64,000 nt of DNA from the NCBI RefSeq assembly GCF_017876155.1, contig NZ_JAGINP010000019.1:62001-126000 (forward strand). Direction: 5' to 3'. Source of the stretch: Azospirillum rugosum (GTDB lineage Bacteria > Pseudomonadota > Alphaproteobacteria > Azospirillales > Azospirillaceae). Of this stretch, positions 60,983 through 64,000 are shown one piece after another. Numbering within the stretch: position 1 is the stretch's first letter; each line of letters begins with the position of its first letter. Made by a program: the position numbers and the translations under genes. The notes beneath the pieces were generated by a model, which saw only the letters and a program-made list of their open reading frames with translations, was not told where the DNA came from and ran no database searches.

Positions 60983-61416
60983 GGCGAGGCGGAGCGGAGA
61001 TCAAGGCTGCGTCGTGACCCAACAAGCGGGCCGGGCAGCGCGTACCCAGAGCAACATCGATTGACTCTAGGTAGAGGACCGTCAGATGCGTGCAAAAAAT
61101 CTCGGAGGCAACGGGGCGGTGTTTCGGTATTTCTGCGGTATTTGACGTTATAGAACGCCTCCAAACCCTGTCATGAGAACGACGGAAAATCTGAAGCGCG
61201 ATTTTGCATTTTCCACATTATCCATTGTATTTTTTGGATGCCGACCAATTTTAGAACAGATGTATTGCGATGGGCCCAGGGCGCACATGCCCTGGGAAAG
61301 GCGGCACGTTGGCCGCAACGGCCGGGGGCTCCCGATCCGCGAACCCGCACCCGCCTGACGAACCCGGCCCGGCGCACGCCAAGTGCGGGGGCGTGCCACA
61401 ACCACACGGAGATCCG
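60983..61416. other. Intergenic region with a candidate rightward promoter
   Basis: No gene seen. The middle (about 61130-61270) is AT-rich. TTGCAT (61204-61209) and TATTTT (61228-61233) are separated by 18 bases and could drive the small genes from 61417 onward. Confidence 0.4.
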
Positions 61417-61641
61417 ATGACAACGGGCATGATTGAGAAACTCCCGGAAATGTCCGATGCCGACCTCGGCGTCCTTATGTCCAACGCCGAACGTCTGGTG
61501 CAGACCGGCACGCCGAAGCAGCAGACGGCGGCCCAGGCCATGCTGCCCGCCATTCAGGCCGAGGCGCTGCGGCGGCGCGACCTGAAGCCGGCCAAGCGCG
61601 CGCCGCGCGGCGGCCGGAAGGCGGCGGTTTCCCCTGCCTGA
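61417..61641 (+). CDS. Small hypothetical protein (74 aa)
   Basis: ATG at 61417 with GGAG six bases upstream. The product is helical with MSDADLGVLMSNAERLVQTG and AAQAMLPAIQAEALRRRDL, then a basic tail (PAKRAPRGGRKAA). It looks like a small cytoplasmic, possibly nucleic-acid-binding protein. I do not recognise the family. It begins a run of three small rightward genes. Confidence 0.7.
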   Translation: MTTGMIEKLPEMSDADLGVLMSNAERLVQTGTPKQQTAAQAMLPAIQAEALRRRDLKPAKRAPRGGRKAAVSPA

Positions 61642-61674
61642 TGCCTGATCACACCGCGCCGCCGGAGGACATCC

Positions 61675-62010
61675 ATGGACAATCCGAAATACCATGTCGG
61701 CCAGATCGTCTACTTCGCCGCCACCGCTGTGGAGCACGGCGCCCCGTCCGGCGCCCACCGCATCGAGCGTCTTCTGCCGTCGGACGATGGCCGGCAGCAG
61801 TACCGGCTCAAGGTGGTGGACACCGGGCGCGAACGCGTCGCCGGCGAGGGCGAGCTGAGCGGACGGATCACGGTCGAGGCCTTGGCGCAGGACCTCTACG
61901 AGGCGGGCAATTCCACCAATGTCCCGTGGGCGCGGCGCGGCCGGACCGTCCGTGATCCTTGGCTCAAGGAAGCGCTCGCCCGCCTTTCCAAAGGCACCGG
62001 GGATGTCTGA
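61675..62010 (+). CDS. Small hypothetical protein (111 aa)
   Basis: ATG at 61675 with GGAGGA upstream, 33 bases after the previous gene. The N-terminal half looks like a small beta-barrel (YHVGQIVYFAATAVEHG, then YRLKVVDTGRERVAGEGEL); the C-terminal half is helical (EALAQDLYEAG, LKEALARLSKG). No membrane segment or signal peptide. Family not recognised. Confidence 0.7.
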   Translation: MDNPKYHVGQIVYFAATAVEHGAPSGAHRIERLLPSDDGRQQYRLKVVDTGRERVAGEGELSGRITVEALAQDLYEAGNSTNVPWARRGRTVRDPWLKEALARLSKGTGDV

Positions 62011-62132
62011 TCCCTGCGGAGGCCGGGCCTGAATGGCCGGCCATGGCCGAGGATCACCGTCGGGAGACAAGGACAGGAGCCGCTCGTGTTTGACCCGGCG
62101 CGCGGACTTGCTGCCCGCAACGGAGCATCGAC

Positions 62133-62429
62133 ATGCTGGAAAAAACGAAACTCGCGTTCTTCGTCGTCCAAACCCGGGCGGGCTGGACCGTTCGGGCCGA
62201 TGGGTTCGCCTACCCCCCGTGCGGCTGTTACGCCGATGCGATCGCCAGCGCGACGCGCGAGGCGCAAGCGGCGGGCCTTCTCGGCTTCGCCAGCGTCGTC
62301 CTGGCGCGCCCGGCGCAGGACCGCCCCTACGAAATCCAATGGACCTACGGGCGCGACGTGTATTCACCGGCCGCCAGGGAGGGGGCCCGCCTTGCCGCGC
62401 CGAATTGTCGGGAGTATGCCCGGCACTGA
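62133..62429 (+). CDS. Small hypothetical protein (98 aa)
   Basis: ATG at 62133; ribosome site weak (CGGAGC about 12 bases upstream). The product mixes beta and helix (LAFFVVQTRAGWTVRADGF, then CGCYADAIASATREAQAAG). Two close Cys (CGC) and one later could bind metal, but this is a guess. Family not recognised. Confidence 0.6.
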   Translation: MLEKTKLAFFVVQTRAGWTVRADGFAYPPCGCYADAIASATREAQAAGLLGFASVVLARPAQDRPYEIQWTYGRDVYSPAAREGARLAAPNCREYARH

Positions 62430-62655
62430 GGCCGCGATCCTGCCGCCCTTGATCATCGGCCATCAACCATCGACCACCGCGCATGCCGGCTGTGGTGAGG
62501 CGGCGCGTCACTCCCGCCCCGCGGACTCGATGAGGTTGTCGCGCAGGTTTGCGACGGCCTCATGTGGGCCCGGAACGGCTTGCGTGCCGGCGCCTTGCGG
62601 GCGGGCCGGGGCAACCGGCCCCGTACCGCATTCCTCCAATTTTGCGACGGTCCCC

Positions 62656-63954
62656 CTACAGACCGAGGCGGTCCATGATCCGTCCATGTTGGACAGCGGT
62701 CCAAACGCCAAGAGGCCAGAAGGCGTGGAAGGGGATGACCTTCGGCTCCACAATCGGCAGGTCCAGCGTGAAAGCGGTTCCAGCGATGAGCCGGTGCGCC
62801 AACTGTTCGGCGATGGCTGTTCCGAGCGCGACGCCCCGCCCGTTGCAGCCCAGGTAAGCGAGCGCGTCCGGTGCCGGCTCGTGGACGTGGGGCCAATGGT
62901 CCTTCGTCATGGCGAGCCGGCTGTTCCAGCCGTGGGTCCAGCGCAGGCCGGCGAGCTGTGGCCAGAGTTCGGCCGCGTAGTCCGTCAGGTAGGCAAGCGG
63001 TTCGGGCGAGCCGATCGGCCGCATCGGGCCGCGCCCACCCATCAGGAGCCGGCCATGGGCGTCGATCCGGTAATAGACGGTGATGCGCCCGCTTTCGTAC
63101 ACGGCCGGCCGGTCAGGCAGAATCCCTTGCAGGCGGTCGGCGCCGAGCGGTTCGCTCGCCGCGATGGCGCTGAACACCGGAACCACCGTGCGTCGCAGAC
63201 CCTGCCAGAGGTCGTCGGTGAAGCCGTTGGTGGCAATCAGGATCTTTTCGGCCTCGATGGTGCCGGTCGGTGTCTCGATCGACCAGCCGCCGCTGCGCCG
63301 CGTCAGCGCCCGCGCCGTCGTGCGGCCATGGACGGCGGCACCGGCGGCGATGGCGGCCCTGGCGAGACCGCGCACATAGGCGAGGGGATTCACATGGCCG
63401 CCGCGGCGGTCGAGCATCGCGCCATGGTAGGCGGGCGTCCCGGTCGCGGCGGCGGTCTGTTCCCGGCCGAGGACGGACACCGGCATGCCGCGGGCGATGC
63501 ACTGCCGCGCGGTCTCTTCGACGCCGCCCAAGGCGTTGGCGTTGCGGGCCGCCCGCAGCGTGCCGCCGCGCTGCGCCTCGCACGCGATGCCGAGCCGTTC
63601 GATCAGCGCGAAGGTCCGGTTGGTCGTGTCGTAGGCGAAATCGACCATGCGGCGCCCCAGGTCGGGACCCCAGACCCGCTCGATGACCTCCGGATCGAAC
63701 TTCAGGCCGGGATTGAGCTGGCCGCCGTTGTTCCCCGACGCGCCCCAGCCCGGCTCGCCCTGGTCGATCACCACGGTGTCGACCCCGGCCTCGGCGAGGT
63801 GCAGCGCCGTGGTCAGCCCGACGATGCCGCCGCCGACGATCGCGACCGACGCGCGGCGCGAGCCGTCGAGTGGAGGGGGCGGTGGCGCCGGCGGAGCGTC
63901 GAGCGCGTAGACGTTGGGCGGCAGAGACACCGGGGCGGCCAGAGGAGCCGTCAT
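62656..63954 (-). CDS. FAD-dependent oxidoreductase (DAO family, PuuB-like)
   Basis: 432 residues. An N-terminal Pro-rich stretch is followed by the FAD-binding Rossmann motif (VAIVGGGIVGLTTALHLAEAG). ASGNNGGQLNPGL, HVNPLAYVRGLARAA and GCNGRGVALGTAIAEQLA match the gamma-glutamylputrescine oxidase / sarcosine-oxidase-like DAO group. It probably oxidises a secondary amine or amino acid. The start overlaps the stop of the upstream gene by 4 bases. Confidence 0.87.
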   Translation of the reverse strand: MTAPLAAPVSLPPNVYALDAPPAPPPPPLDGSRRASVAIVGGGIVGLTTALHLAEAGVDTVVIDQGEPGWGASGNNGGQLNPGLKFDPEVIERVWGPDLGRRMVDFAYDTTNRTFALIERLGIACEAQRGGTLRAARNANALGGVEETARQCIARGMPVSVLGREQTAAATGTPAYHGAMLDRRGGHVNPLAYVRGLARAAIAAGAAVHGRTTARALTRRSGGWSIETPTGTIEAEKILIATNGFTDDLWQGLRRTVVPVFSAIAASEPLGADRLQGILPDRPAVYESGRITVYYRIDAHGRLLMGGRGPMRPIGSPEPLAYLTDYAAELWPQLAGLRWTHGWNSRLAMTKDHWPHVHEPAPDALAYLGCNGRGVALGTAIAEQLAHRLIAGTAFTLDLPIVEPKVIPFHAFWPLGVWTAVQHGRIMDRLGL

Positions 63955-64000
63955 GGCGCCGGGCTTTCCGCCGGCAGAAAGATCTTGCCGGGATTCATCA
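63951..64000 (-). CDS. C-terminal end of a probable FAD-linked oxidase (cut by window edge)
   Basis: The visible frame reads MNPGKIFLPAESPAP and stops at TGA in an ATGA overlap with the oxidoreductase start. MNPGKI near the very end is typical of FAD-linked oxidases of the glycolate oxidase/D-lactate dehydrogenase (GlcD) type. Only the last 15 residues are in the window, so the call rests on that motif and the coupling. Confidence 0.5.
   Translation of the reverse strand, partial: MNPGKIFLPAESPAP

Overview
The window is high-GC DNA with alphaproteobacterial gene content. The mix of genes suggests an Azospirillum-like Rhodospirillales bacterium; that is my inference from composition and gene families, not from a database match. 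A Rep_3-type initiator with an iteron field and its own parAB (41.2-45.7 kb) shows that the window lies on a plasmid or chromid and includes its replication and partition locus. No tRNA, rRNA or CRISPR array was seen.

Layout. 0-10.6 kb is a conflict/accessory region: the C-terminal end of an RHS protein, a membrane protein with a PKD-like domain, and a same-strand block encoding a VWA protein, a caspase-like protease and a 1286-residue protein that joins a DNA/RNA non-specific endonuclease to a trypsin-like protease. 11-18.3 kb holds a DUF1127 protein, a SAM methyltransferase, a secreted TPR protein and a 1296-residue SARP-like regulator (winged helix, BTAD, degenerate cyclase, AAA ATPase, TPR). 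18.4-30.2 kb is one giant gene for a 3910-residue RTX/Calx-beta surface or secreted protein. 30.7-37.3 kb is membrane and respiratory: a TIGR02587/TIGR02588 pair, a cytochrome c oxidase operon with a fused subunit I+III and a haem-c subunit II, and a divergent triheme cytochrome c.

37.5-41.2 kb carries ilvA, uxuA and a GntR regulator with a nested inverted-repeat operator. 41.2-45.7 kb is oriV-rep-parAB, with a MITE-like palindromic element and a promoter/operator before parA. 45.7-47.5 kb has a sigma-54-like promoter, a possible 19-residue leader ORF and an MHYT/HD-GYP c-di-GMP phosphodiesterase. 47.7-57.1 kb holds a phytase-family esterase-like protein and an alpha-glucoside uptake and hydrolysis operon (LacI regulator, ABC importer, GH31 glucosidase). 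57.1-61 kb is a GntR-kinase-PLP enzyme-HAD operon resembling hydroxylysine or phosphoethanolamine catabolism. The end holds three small unknown genes and a pair of overlapping flavoprotein genes, the last cut by the window edge.

The most interesting unit is the VWA / caspase / nuclease-trypsin block. The trypsin domain starts with a classical zymogen-type Arg-Val-Val-Gly-Gly junction, so one cleavage there could activate the protease and free the nuclease. The second is the pairing of a SARP-like regulator with four GCGTGAA heptamers at 11-bp period in the nearby divergent promoter region.
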